From Limiplasma sp034927815 (GTDB lineage: Bacteria; Bacillota; Clostridia; Christensenellales; Aristaeellaceae), in assembly GCA_034927815.1 (NCBI GenBank), contig JAYFPK010000034.1, positions 1 through 64,000 of the forward strand: a DNA stretch of 64,000 nt. The letters run 5' to 3'. Below the pieces are notes generated by a model that searched no databases, had not been told where the DNA came from, and saw only the letters and a program-made list of their open reading frames with translations. This document shows, piece after piece, positions 42,243-50,255 of this stretch (the first letter of the stretch is position 1; each line of letters begins with the position of its first letter). Made by a program: the position numbers and the translations under genes.

Positions 42243-43577
42243 ATGACCTGCCAAATTTTTGAATCCGCCCGTCTGCATGGAAGCGTCCAGGTGCCTCCCG
42301 CCAAGGAGGAGGTCCTCCGGGCGCTTCTGCTGTCCGCTTTGGGGCAGGGGAGTTGCCGCATTCACGGACTCGCTTCCCCCCTTTGCAAAGAGGCCGGGAA
42401 CATGGCCCAGGGCATCGCCGCCGTGGGGGCCAAAGCCTCCTGGGAGGGGGATGTGCTGCGGGTGGAGCCCGGCCCCCAGGGGCCGGGCCAGGGGGAGGAA
42501 CCCTTCCGCGCCTTGGCCCTGAGCCCTGTATGGCCGCTGCTGCTGCCAGCCCTTTGGGTCCGGGGCCGGGAGGCGGCGCTGACCCTGGAGGAGGAACCGG
42601 AACCCCCGGCTCTTCTGGAGCTGGAAAATCTCTCCAGGCAGGCCGGCTGCGGCGTGACCTTGGGGCAGGATTCAGAACCGCCGCTCCAGATAGAGGTTTA
42701 TGGCAAGCTGAACGCGGGAGAATACCAAGTGGACAGCTCTTTGGGCGATCCGCTTCTTTCAGGGCTTCTCATGGCCCTTTCCCACGCCACGGACGGGGAG
42801 GGAAAAGCCGCTCCTTCCCGGCTCACCGTCACCGGCCCCATGGCCTGCCGCGCCCAGGTGGATACGGCCCTGGAGTGGATGAGGCGCTTTGGGAGAAGCT
42901 ATGAGGAGAAAGAGGCGGGGGTCTTTACCCTATCCCCGTCCCAGGAGCGCGGCCCGGAGGATGTGAAGCTCGCCGGGGATTGGGTCCAGGGGGCGGCGCT
43001 ATTGTGCGCCAACGCCCTGGGAAGCGGCGTCAGGGTGGAAAACCTTCGGGGCGGCAGCCGGGAACTCGGCCCCCAAAGAGAGGCCCGGATTCTGGACCTG
43101 CTGGGGCAAATGGGGCTGTCGGTCTTTGGGAACCGGGAGGAATGGTATGTGACCAGCCCTTCCAGGGCCAGGCTGCTGCCTTTGCGGGCGGATTGCGGGG
43201 ATGTTTTGGAGGTGGCGCCGCTGCTGGCGCTGCTGTGCACCCAGGCCTGCGGGGAGTCCATTCTTTCCGGGATCAGGGGGTCCCGGGAGGCGGAGGATAC
43301 CCTCCCGGAGGCCACGGTGGAGCTGCTTACCCGGATGGGAGCCCGGGCGGGGCTGTCGGAGGAGGGGGACGCTTTGGTGATCCATGGCCCTACCCGCCTT
43401 CGGGGCGGCCTTGAGGCGGATGCCGGGGGCGACGCCCGCATCGTGCTGCTGGCGGCTTTTGCGGCTTTGGTGGCCCAGGGCCCCCTCGCCGTTTCCGGGG
43501 CGGAGGTATTGGATGAGTCCTGGCCTGGATTCCTGGCGGCTTACCAAGCCCTGGGAGGCAACGTATCCCAGAGGTAA
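42243..43577 (+). CDS. degenerate EPSP-synthase-like protein
   Basis: A 444-aa protein with a recognisable EPT fold but poor active-site conservation. ATG 42243 follows GAGGAGG. Kept: Lys21 and Arg26 (VPPAKEEVLRALLL) and an Arg in GGDARIVLLAAFAAL. Changed, by eye against E. coli AroA: PGSKS to PPAKE, the catalytic Asp position reads Glu323 (DVLEVAP), KETDR reads REAED, and KTFP reads ESWP. Product-binding Ser-Ser remains in DSSLGDPLLSGLLM without the Gln. It may be a clostridial aroA far from the norm or a non-catalytic paralogue. It is followed 23 nt later by an rRNA methyltransferase gene. Confidence 0.75.
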   Translation: MTCQIFESARLHGSVQVPPAKEEVLRALLLSALGQGSCRIHGLASPLCKEAGNMAQGIAAVGAKASWEGDVLRVEPGPQGPGQGEEPFRALALSPVWPLLLPALWVRGREAALTLEEEPEPPALLELENLSRQAGCGVTLGQDSEPPLQIEVYGKLNAGEYQVDSSLGDPLLSGLLMALSHATDGEGKAAPSRLTVTGPMACRAQVDTALEWMRRFGRSYEEKEAGVFTLSPSQERGPEDVKLAGDWVQGAALLCANALGSGVRVENLRGGSRELGPQREARILDLLGQMGLSVFGNREEWYVTSPSRARLLPLRADCGDVLEVAPLLALLCTQACGESILSGIRGSREAEDTLPEATVELLTRMGARAGLSEEGDALVIHGPTRLRGGLEADAGGDARIVLLAAFAALVAQGPLAVSGAEVLDESWPGFLAAYQALGGNVSQR

Positions 43578-43600
43578 CGCTTTGCTGACGGAGGAAGAAC

Positions 43601-44995
43601 ATGATCGAAAAGAACCAGTCCCTGACGTTGGACTGCGTCCGCCTGGGGGCGGAGCTGGAGGGCGTATGCCACCATGAGGGGCAGACGGTTTTTGTGGACG
43701 GGGCGCTGCCTGGGGAGCGGCTGGAAGCCAAGGCCCTGAAGGTGACGCCCCGCTATGCGTTTGCCAAGCTGCTCTCCCTGGAAAGCCGTTCCCCCCAAAG
43801 GCGGGAGCCCTTCTGCCCGGTCTACGGGCAATGCGGGGGTTGCAGCGGCCAGCACATGAGCTATGAGGCCACCCTGGAAGCCAAGCGGCAAAATATTTTG
43901 GACGCCCTGACCCGCATCGGCGGCCTGGAGCTGGAGGCGGAGCAGGTGCCCCCGGTGCTGGGGGCCCAGAATCCCCTTCACGGCCGCAATAAAACCTCCT
44001 TGCCTGTGGGGGGCACAGCCCAGGACCCGGTGCTGGGCTTTTACCGCAAGCGGAGCCACCGGATCGTATCCATTGAGGACTGCCCCGTGACCATGGAGGG
44101 CGTCGCTCCGGTGATCCAGGCGGTGAAGGCCTGGATGCGCCGGGGCGGGGTGACGCCCTATGACGAGGAAAGCCACCAGGGGCTTTTGCGGCATGTGGTG
44201 ATTCGAAGAACCCGCAGAGGCGAGATGATGGTGCTGCTGGTGTCCACCCGGCCCAAGCTGCCGGAGCTCCCCTTTCTGATCGACCGGCTCACGGCCCAGG
44301 CCCCGGGGTTTTGCGCGCTGCACCTGAGCGTGAACGCCACCCTAGGCAATGTGATCCTGGGAGACAGCTGCCAAAAGCTTTACGGCCAGGACTTTCTGGT
44401 GGAGGAGCTGCTGGGGCTGGATTTTGAGATTTCGCCCCTGTCCTTTTTCCAGGTGAACCCGGCCCAGACCGAACGGCTCTACCAGCAGGCCCTTGACTTT
44501 GCCGCCCTCGCCCCTGGGGATGTGGTGGTGGACGCCTATGCCGGAGCCGGTACCATCGCCCTGTGCATGGCCCGGCAGGCCAAGAGGGTCATCGGCATCG
44601 AGGTGGTGCCCCAGGCGGTGGAAAGCGCCTGGCGCAACGCCCGGCGCAATGGACTGGACAATGTGGACTTCTATGCCGCCGCCGTGGAGGACAAGCTGCC
44701 TGCCCTGGTGGAGGAGGGCCTGCGCCCGGACGTGGTGGTGCTGGACCCGCCCCGCAAGGGTGTGGAGAGCGCGGTGATCCAGGCGGTGCTGAAAGCCGCC
44801 CCCCGCCGGGTGGTATACGTCAGCTGCCATGTGCCCACCCAGGCCAGGGATTTGGCGCTGTTGGCGCAGGGAGGGTACCGGTTTGAGGCCTGCCAGGGGG
44901 TGGACATGTTCTGCTATGCCAGCGGGGTGGAGAATGTGTGCGTGATGGCAAGGGGAGAGGAAGCCTTCAAGGGCGCTGCCCCGGACCCCGCATAG
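43601..44995 (+). CDS. rlmD: 23S rRNA (uracil-5-)-methyltransferase, RumA/RlmD family
   Basis: SAM-dependent RNA m5U methyltransferase, 464 aa. TRAM-like N-terminal domain (about 5-60), Fe-S cluster Cys motif CPVYGQCGGC (about 68-77), SAM site VVDAYAGAGTIALCMA, conserved DPPRKG, and catalytic Cys in YVSCHVPTQARDLALL near the end. Whether it modifies U747, U1939 or another site cannot be told from the sequence, so the symbol is provisional. Confidence 0.9.
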   Translation: MIEKNQSLTLDCVRLGAELEGVCHHEGQTVFVDGALPGERLEAKALKVTPRYAFAKLLSLESRSPQRREPFCPVYGQCGGCSGQHMSYEATLEAKRQNILDALTRIGGLELEAEQVPPVLGAQNPLHGRNKTSLPVGGTAQDPVLGFYRKRSHRIVSIEDCPVTMEGVAPVIQAVKAWMRRGGVTPYDEESHQGLLRHVVIRRTRRGEMMVLLVSTRPKLPELPFLIDRLTAQAPGFCALHLSVNATLGNVILGDSCQKLYGQDFLVEELLGLDFEISPLSFFQVNPAQTERLYQQALDFAALAPGDVVVDAYAGAGTIALCMARQAKRVIGIEVVPQAVESAWRNARRNGLDNVDFYAAAVEDKLPALVEEGLRPDVVVLDPPRKGVESAVIQAVLKAAPRRVVYVSCHVPTQARDLALLAQGGYRFEACQGVDMFCYASGVENVCVMARGEEAFKGAAPDPA

Positions 44996-45011
44996 GGATT
45001 TCATCCCTATG
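44991..45011. other. short hairpin at the rlmD 3' end
   Basis: CATAGGGAT-TTC-ATCCCTATG, spanning the stop codon; no T-run. Possibly protects the 3' end. Confidence 0.4.
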
Positions 45012-45039
45012 AACCCGCTTTCAATGATGAAATAGCAGC

Positions 45040-45070
45040 AAGGACCCGGCGGTTGGCAGCCGGGCCCTTT
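45040..45070 (+). terminator. terminator of the rlmD transcript
   Basis: AAGG-A-CCCGGC with GCCGGG-C-CCTT (one mismatch), loop GGTTGGCA, ending in TTTGTC. Confidence 0.65.
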
Positions 45071-45116
45071 GTCTATGGATCGCTTGCAAATTGCGGGGAG
45101 AGCAGTCCAATAGGGG

Positions 45117-45137
45117 TCCAGGGACGAAGTCCCTGGA
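45117..45137 (-). terminator. hairpin downstream of the polysaccharide operon
   Basis: Nine-bp perfect stem TCCAGGGAC/GTCCCTGGA, with TTC in the minus-strand loop, 15 nt after the flippase stop. No T-run. Confidence 0.45.
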
Positions 45138-45151
45138 GGGTAGCGCCCCTC

Positions 45152-46699
45152 CTACTTCCCCTTCTGGAACAAAAACAGCACCCTCCCCCACAGGGACAGC
45201 AAGCTCTCCCGGTCAAAGAACCAGCCAAAGGCCACCGTCACCGCGAAGGCGTAGATGAACAGGGGCACCGCCAAGGTGATCCACTTGAAAAAGCCGTTGA
45301 TGTTCAAGGGCCACACCAGGAAGGGCAGCGCGATCAGGGCCACCTGGATCACCATGCGCACAATGCGCCAGAAGGTTTTCTTCCAGGGCAGGTGGGTGAT
45401 GTGCTTGGGAACGAACCAAAGCTGGAGGCCCGTGCGCAGGATGTTGCCCAAAATCAGCCCCGCCAGCACGCCGCATACCGCGGCGGTGACGCTGATCTGC
45501 AAGCCCCAAAGCCCCAGCCCCAGGCCCAATACCACGGCGGTAAGCACCTGGGCGGTGCAATGGTGGCGGGTCTCCCGGAACTTGCCGCTGGCGGTGATCA
45601 TCAGGTCCATGGGCATTTTCCCATGGTCTGTGACCGCCTCCAGCACGATCATGAGCCCAATGGCCGGAGCCCTGTACATGGCGTCGGTGATGGCGTCGGT
45701 ATAGAGCACCACAAAGGGCACGATCAAAATGGCGGCGCAGGAAAACAGCATGGTGGTCACGGCCAGGTACAGGTATTCAAAGTCCCGGTAGGCCACCTGG
45801 AACTTCTTGTCCTGCCCGCTCACCAACAAATTCCCGAAGCCGCTGTAAATGCCCGTGGTGGTCATTTTCAGGATGCCCCACAGGCCGATGGTGACCATGT
45901 GGTAGGTGCCGTATACGCTGACCATGGCGGTATCCCGGGTGATGATGGTGGTGAGCATGACCCCGGCCCCCTGCTGGAAGGCCGTGGTGAACTGCTGGTA
46001 CATGGCGTCCCAGCGGCGGGAAAGAGCGGCCTTGTTGGGCTTGGCAAAGGGGTCGATCTGGGGGTATTGCTTGCGCACATAGGCGGCGAGGATCACCGAG
46101 CGCAAAATGATGGTCAGCGAGGCGCAAAGCCGCACCACAATGATGTTCACCCGCAAATAGCTCAAGATCACGATCAAGGCCGTGGACAGCAGCAAGGAGC
46201 TCATGGAGGCGATGGACACCATGTAGGTCCGCTGGTCCGCGGTGAGCAGCACCCGGTAGCGGGACAGGGTGAAGAACTCCAGGGAACCGGAAATGCCCAT
46301 GGCGATGATCAGCAAGGATACGGACAGGCTGTCCATGGTATCCAGCTTCACGAACAGGGGATAGATCAGGGAAAAGGCCACCGTCACCCCTACGAAGATA
46401 TAGCCCGCGATGTTGTAAAACCGCCGGGCCGCGGACACGATGGCGCTGACCTCCCGGTGGTCCCCTTCGGAGAGGGGCTTGTAGAGCCCAAAGACCGCAG
46501 CGGAGGCCAGCCCCGCCTCCACCAGGCGGAAGTAGGTCAGAAACTCCGTGACGGACACGATCAGGCCGTTGACCTGGGAGCCGTAAAAGAGCATCATCAG
46601 CCGGGGGGTGACAAAGCCCATCAGCATGGCGGTAAGCTGATAGGCGGCGGTGGAAAGCGTATTTTGTACAAAGCGGTCCGTGCGGGTGTTCCGGCTCAA
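45152..46699 (-). CDS. polysaccharide flippase (Wzx/MATE-like)
   Basis: A 515-aa membrane protein with about 14 helices. The N-terminal FVQNTLSTAAYQLTAMLMGFVTPRLMMLFYG resembles oligosaccharide flippases of the MVF/MATE superfamily, which turn undecaprenyl-linked repeat units to the outer face. It is the last gene of the operon that begins with an initiating sugar-phosphate transferase, consistent with a surface polysaccharide or teichoic-type polymer. No polymerase or glycosyltransferase gene is in the operon part seen. Confidence 0.88.
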   Translation of the reverse strand: MSRNTRTDRFVQNTLSTAAYQLTAMLMGFVTPRLMMLFYGSQVNGLIVSVTEFLTYFRLVEAGLASAAVFGLYKPLSEGDHREVSAIVSAARRFYNIAGYIFVGVTVAFSLIYPLFVKLDTMDSLSVSLLIIAMGISGSLEFFTLSRYRVLLTADQRTYMVSIASMSSLLLSTALIVILSYLRVNIIVVRLCASLTIILRSVILAAYVRKQYPQIDPFAKPNKAALSRRWDAMYQQFTTAFQQGAGVMLTTIITRDTAMVSVYGTYHMVTIGLWGILKMTTTGIYSGFGNLLVSGQDKKFQVAYRDFEYLYLAVTTMLFSCAAILIVPFVVLYTDAITDAMYRAPAIGLMIVLEAVTDHGKMPMDLMITASGKFRETRHHCTAQVLTAVVLGLGLGLWGLQISVTAAVCGVLAGLILGNILRTGLQLWFVPKHITHLPWKKTFWRIVRMVIQVALIALPFLVWPLNINGFFKWITLAVPLFIYAFAVTVAFGWFFDRESLLSLWGRVLFLFQKGK

Positions 46700-46712
46700 A
46701 AAAACCCCTTCT

Positions 46713-47462
46713 TTACAGCATGAGATGGAGCGGCCTGCGCTGGCTTTCCGGAGGCGGCGTCATGTAGCCGGGGCCGTACAGACGGCTCAGCACCCCGTGG
46801 GCATCCCTGGGAACGCGCACGGGCAGACCCTCAAACACCCCCAAAGCCGGGGCCTCGAAGACATCCGGAGAAAAGGCCATGTTCAATAGGTGATACGCGC
46901 CGTTGGCCATGTGGACCCACGGGCTGCCGGGATCTCCCCGGCGGGAAAGGCGGCTGTAAGCCCTCAGCTTGGCGGACTTGGAAAAGGGCTTGCCCAGCAG
47001 GGCCGTACAGGCCAGCAGCGCCCGCTTGGACAGGGAAAAGCGGCTGTAATCCGTATGCTCCTTGAGCATCCCTTGCAAAGCCCGAAGGCCAAAGAGCTTC
47101 GCCTTTTGAGGCAGGGGCTTTTCCGGCAGCGGGTCCAGGATGAACAGGTCCACAAAGGCCAGCGCCCCGCCCCCCCGGCGGCGCACCCGGGGCACCCAGG
47201 TGTCCTCCAAATCCAGATAGAACCCCTGGCCGCACTGGGCGGGATACAGCGCCGCAAAGCGCTCATAGCCGCTTCGGGGCAGCACCAGATCCACGTCGTC
47301 ATCCCAGGGGATAAAGCCCTTGTGGCGCACGGCCCCCAGCAAGGAGCCGCAAATCAGGCTGTAGGGAATCCGGTTTTCCTCCAACACCCTGACCGTGTCC
47401 TCCAGAAGGAGGAAAAGCTCCTCCTGGATGGCCTTCAGGGCGGCCTGCTGCCGGGAATCCAT
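46713..47462 (-). CDS. LicD-family phosphotransferase
   Basis: A 249-aa protein with the LicD signature GSLLGAVRHKGFIPWDDDVD at about 39-58; the aspartates bind the metal and nucleotide. LicD proteins transfer phosphocholine or another phospho-substituent from a CDP carrier to surface glycans, or act as related nucleotidyltransferases. Its start overlaps the transketolase stop by one base. No choline kinase or CDP-choline gene is nearby, so the donor is open. Confidence 0.88.
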   Translation of the reverse strand: MDSRQQAALKAIQEELFLLLEDTVRVLEENRIPYSLICGSLLGAVRHKGFIPWDDDVDLVLPRSGYERFAALYPAQCGQGFYLDLEDTWVPRVRRRGGGALAFVDLFILDPLPEKPLPQKAKLFGLRALQGMLKEHTDYSRFSLSKRALLACTALLGKPFSKSAKLRAYSRLSRRGDPGSPWVHMANGAYHLLNMAFSPDVFEAPALGVFEGLPVRVPRDAHGVLSRLYGPGYMTPPPESQRRPLHLML

Positions 47463-48397
47463 CAGGCTCTTCCTTCCAAAACGGCCAGCGCGGAGGCGGC
47501 CACGCCTTCCCCATCCAGGCCGAAGCTTTTTTTCAGATACTCCTGGTTGCCCACCAAGGAGGAATAGGTGTCATGAAGGCCCAGGCGCACCACCCTGGCC
47601 CGGTGGTCCGGCAAAGCGCAGACCGCCTCGCACACCGCGCCCCCAAAGCCCCCCACGATGGTATGCTCCTCCAGGGTGAAAAGCAGCGGCACTTTGGCGC
47701 ACAGGGCGGCCAGGTATTCCCCGTCCATGGGCTTGACCGTGGGGAAGCTGGCTACGCCGATGCTGTAGCCCTTTTCCTCCAGAATCCCGGCGGCCTCAAG
47801 GGCGCTGTCCAGAATGCCCCCAGCCGTAAGGAGGTAGGCGTCCTTGCCCTCTTTGCGGGGCACCGCCTTTCCGGTGCGGTAGCCCTCCAGGGGAATCCCT
47901 CCGCTTAAGGCGGGCTCTCCGCCCCGGCCGATGCGCAGGTAGGCCACGCCGGGCTCCTGTAAAAAGCATGCCATCACCGCCTCGGTCTCCTTGGCGTCGG
48001 CGGGGGCGTATACCTTCACCCCGGGCAGAAGCCGCAGGGCGCTCATGTCCTCGGTGGCGTGGTGGGTCATGCCCAAGGTGCCGTAAACAAAGCCCGCGCC
48101 CACGCAGACGATCTTCACGTTCACCTCGTGGTAGGCGCAGCAGTTGCGGATCTGCTCCAGGCAGCGCAAGGTGGGAAAGTTGCCGATGGAGTACACCACC
48201 ACGGTCTTGCCCTCCAGGGCCATGCCCGCCGCCATGCTCATCATGGCCTGTTCGGCGATGCCCGCGTTGATGAACTGCTCCGGGAACTCCTTCATAAAGG
48301 GAAAGAGCACCCCAAAGCCCAGATCGCCGGTGATCAGCACCAGATCCTTGTTGACCCGGGCCGCGTCCTGTAAACAGCGGGTAAAGGTATCTCTCAT
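47462..48397 (-). CDS. transketolase C-terminal subunit
   Basis: A 311-aa protein carrying the pyrimidine-binding and C-terminal domains of transketolase (FINAGIAEQAMMSMAAGMALEGK with the catalytic Glu; MTHHATEDMSALR; LRIGRGGEPAL). Split transketolases in surface-polysaccharide clusters are usually dedicated to unusual sugar synthesis rather than the pentose phosphate pathway. Overlaps the N-terminal subunit by 4 nt. Confidence 0.92.
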   Translation of the reverse strand: MRDTFTRCLQDAARVNKDLVLITGDLGFGVLFPFMKEFPEQFINAGIAEQAMMSMAAGMALEGKTVVVYSIGNFPTLRCLEQIRNCCAYHEVNVKIVCVGAGFVYGTLGMTHHATEDMSALRLLPGVKVYAPADAKETEAVMACFLQEPGVAYLRIGRGGEPALSGGIPLEGYRTGKAVPRKEGKDAYLLTAGGILDSALEAAGILEEKGYSIGVASFPTVKPMDGEYLAALCAKVPLLFTLEEHTIVGGFGGAVCEAVCALPDHRARVVRLGLHDTYSSLVGNQEYLKKSFGLDGEGVAASALAVLEGRA

Positions 48398-49221
48398 GGC
48401 TTTTGCGCCTCCAGTTCCGCCAGGGCCGCGTCATATTCCGCACCCCGGGCGGTGCGGTAATGCCACAGCACGTCGTTCTCCATGAAGCTGACGCCCTTGC
48501 CCTTCACGGTGTCGGCAATGACCACGATGGGCCTGCCCTCCCCCAAAGCGGCCTGGGCCTCGGCATAGGCCCTGTGCAGCGCCTCATGGTCGTGGCCGTC
48601 CACCCGGATTACGTGCCAGCCAAAGCTGGCCCACTTCTGGTCCAGGGGCTCCAGGGCCATGGTTTCCTCCACGGAGGTGATGGATTGAATCTTGTTGAAA
48701 TCAATGGTCACAATGAAGTTATCCAGCTTGTACTGGTGGGCGATTAAGGCGGTCTCCCACACGGCCCCCTCGTCGCACTCCCCGTCGCCGATGACGCAGT
48801 AGACCCGGTGCTTGCCGCCGTTCAGCTTGGCGGCCATAGCCATGCCCATGGCCATGGGCATGCCCTGGCCCAGGGAACCGGTGGAGGCTTCCACGCCAGG
48901 GATGCCCTTATGGCTCACATGCCCGCTGAAGCGGCTGCCGTTTTGGCAATGCTCCTCCAATTCCTTCACCGGAAAAAAGCCGCACTCCGCCAAAGCGGCG
49001 TAGACCCCGGCCCCCGCGTGGCCCTTGCTTAACACAAAGCGGTCCCGCCCGGGCATTTTGGGGTTTTGAGGGTCATAGCGCAGCACGTCGGCGTACAAAA
49101 CGGCGATGATATCCGCCATGGAAAAAATGCTGCCGATGTGCGAGGTGCCGCCCCTGTTGGTCATGTCCAGGCCATGGCGGCGGATTTGGTACGCCAACCG
49201 GATGCTTTTTTCAGTGTTCAT
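48394..49221 (-). CDS. transketolase N-terminal subunit
   Basis: A 275-aa protein with the thiamin-diphosphate domain: RGGTSHIGSIFSMADIIAVLY, SKGHAGAGVYAAL, and TPP motif GDGECDEGAVWETA ... FIVTIDFN. ATG 49221 overlaps the sugar transferase stop by 4 nt and has GGAGG upstream. Together with the next gene it forms the full enzyme, moving a two-carbon unit between sugars. Being inside a cell-surface operon suggests a special ketose or branched sugar as product. Confidence 0.93.
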   Translation of the reverse strand: MNTEKSIRLAYQIRRHGLDMTNRGGTSHIGSIFSMADIIAVLYADVLRYDPQNPKMPGRDRFVLSKGHAGAGVYAALAECGFFPVKELEEHCQNGSRFSGHVSHKGIPGVEASTGSLGQGMPMAMGMAMAAKLNGGKHRVYCVIGDGECDEGAVWETALIAHQYKLDNFIVTIDFNKIQSITSVEETMALEPLDQKWASFGWHVIRVDGHDHEALHRAYAEAQAALGEGRPIVVIADTVKGKGVSFMENDVLWHYRTARGAEYDAALAELEAQKP

Positions 49222-49976
49222 CCCTGGTGTTCCTCCATATTTTGGGGCTTGGGCGCGCCTGCCGCCTCCGGCAGCCAAATCTTCCGCAGGACGCACAGCA
49301 AGGTCTTCCAAAACAGGGCCGCGTCCGTGGGCAAGGATTGGCTTTGGGCGTAGGCCACCCGCATGTCGTTTTTCTCCGCCAGGATATAGCGCTCGTAGGA
49401 GCCCTCCGGGTCGTCGTGGCCTACGGCGGCGTCCAGGCTGATGAGCTTGATGGAGCTGGGGTCGCTGATGCCCGGGCGCACCCACAGGATGCATTCCTGC
49501 CGGGGGGTGTAGCGGGTGGTGTACTTGAGCAGCTCCGGCCTGGGGCCGATAAAGGACATGTCCCCCTTTAAGATGTTCAAAATCTGGGGGAGCTCGTCCA
49601 GCTTGGTCTTGCGAAGGAGCCGGCCCAGCTTCGTCACCCGGGGGTCGTTGAGCCCGGTGGTTCCGCTGTACTGATCCGCCCCCACCACCATGGTACGGAA
49701 TTTCAGGATATAAAAGGGCTTGTTATGGTAGCCGCCCCGCAGGGCCCTGTACAAAACGGGACCTGGGGAGGTCAGCTTCACCAGCGCGGCGATGGGCAGC
49801 ATCAGCAGCAAAAAAAGAGGCAACAGGAGCAGCGCCATCAAAAAGTCCAGCGCCCGCTTGACCACCTTGCTGTAAAAGGGATGGCTCAGGGGCCCGTCCC
49901 ACCGGGGCAGGTCCAGGGAGGAAAACCCGGGGTGCTCCCCAGGGGTAGAGCTTGCGGCTGACCCTTGATTTCCCAA
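49218..49976 (-). CDS. undecaprenyl-phosphate sugar-phosphate transferase
   Basis: Initiating transferase of surface polysaccharide synthesis (252 aa): one membrane helix at about 40-65 (RALDFLMALLLLPLFLLLM), then the bacterial sugar transferase domain with FYILKFRTMV, KTKLDELPQILNILKGDMS and FIGPRPE. It moves a sugar 1-phosphate onto undecaprenyl phosphate at the inner face of the membrane. The start is taken as TTG 49976 with GGAGGAGGGGGAG upstream; another TTG at 50009 lacks a ribosome site. First gene of the five-gene operon. Confidence 0.9.
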   Translation of the reverse strand: MGNQGSAASSTPGEHPGFSSLDLPRWDGPLSHPFYSKVVKRALDFLMALLLLPLFLLLMLPIAALVKLTSPGPVLYRALRGGYHNKPFYILKFRTMVVGADQYSGTTGLNDPRVTKLGRLLRKTKLDELPQILNILKGDMSFIGPRPELLKYTTRYTPRQECILWVRPGISDPSSIKLISLDAAVGHDDPEGSYERYILAEKNDMRVAYAQSQSLPTDAALFWKTLLCVLRKIWLPEAAGAPKPQNMEEHQG

Positions 49977-50027
49977 GCTTTTCTCCCCCTCCTCCTGTGG
50001 CAATGGCAAAGCGCGCCAACGCCCTTA

Positions 50028-50056
50028 ATCGTAACACGGCCAGAGGCAGAAGTCAA
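50028..50056 (-). promoter_or_regulatory. promoter of the polysaccharide operon
   Basis: Minus strand TTGACT (50056-50051), 17-nt spacer, TACGAT (50033-50028), about 50 nt before the first gene. Confidence 0.65.
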
Positions 50057-50118
50057 CGAAAGCGGACAATTTACAACATGGAACGCCGGGGCAAAAGGGG
50101 GCAATACAGGAGAAAAAC

Positions 50119-50148
50119 TTGACGCAAAGAATCCCGCGGATTTATAGT
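50119..50148 (+). promoter_or_regulatory. promoter of the citrate synthase gene
   Basis: TTGACG (50119-50124), 18-nt spacer, TATAGT (50143-50148), followed by an untranslated leader of about 100 nt in which I see no strong structure. Confidence 0.65.
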
Positions 50149-50255
50149 ATATCCTAGGAGAGACTCCACATATTGTAATGGACTTGCCACCAATCTGCAG
50201 GAGCTTTCACTTCGCCGCTCACCCAGAACCATCACCGGAGAAGGAGGAATGACGA

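Noticed and set aside
50149..50255. Riboswitch in the citrate synthase leader
   Set aside because: About 100 nt of leader is long enough, but I see no matching aptamer motif or terminator-like switch.
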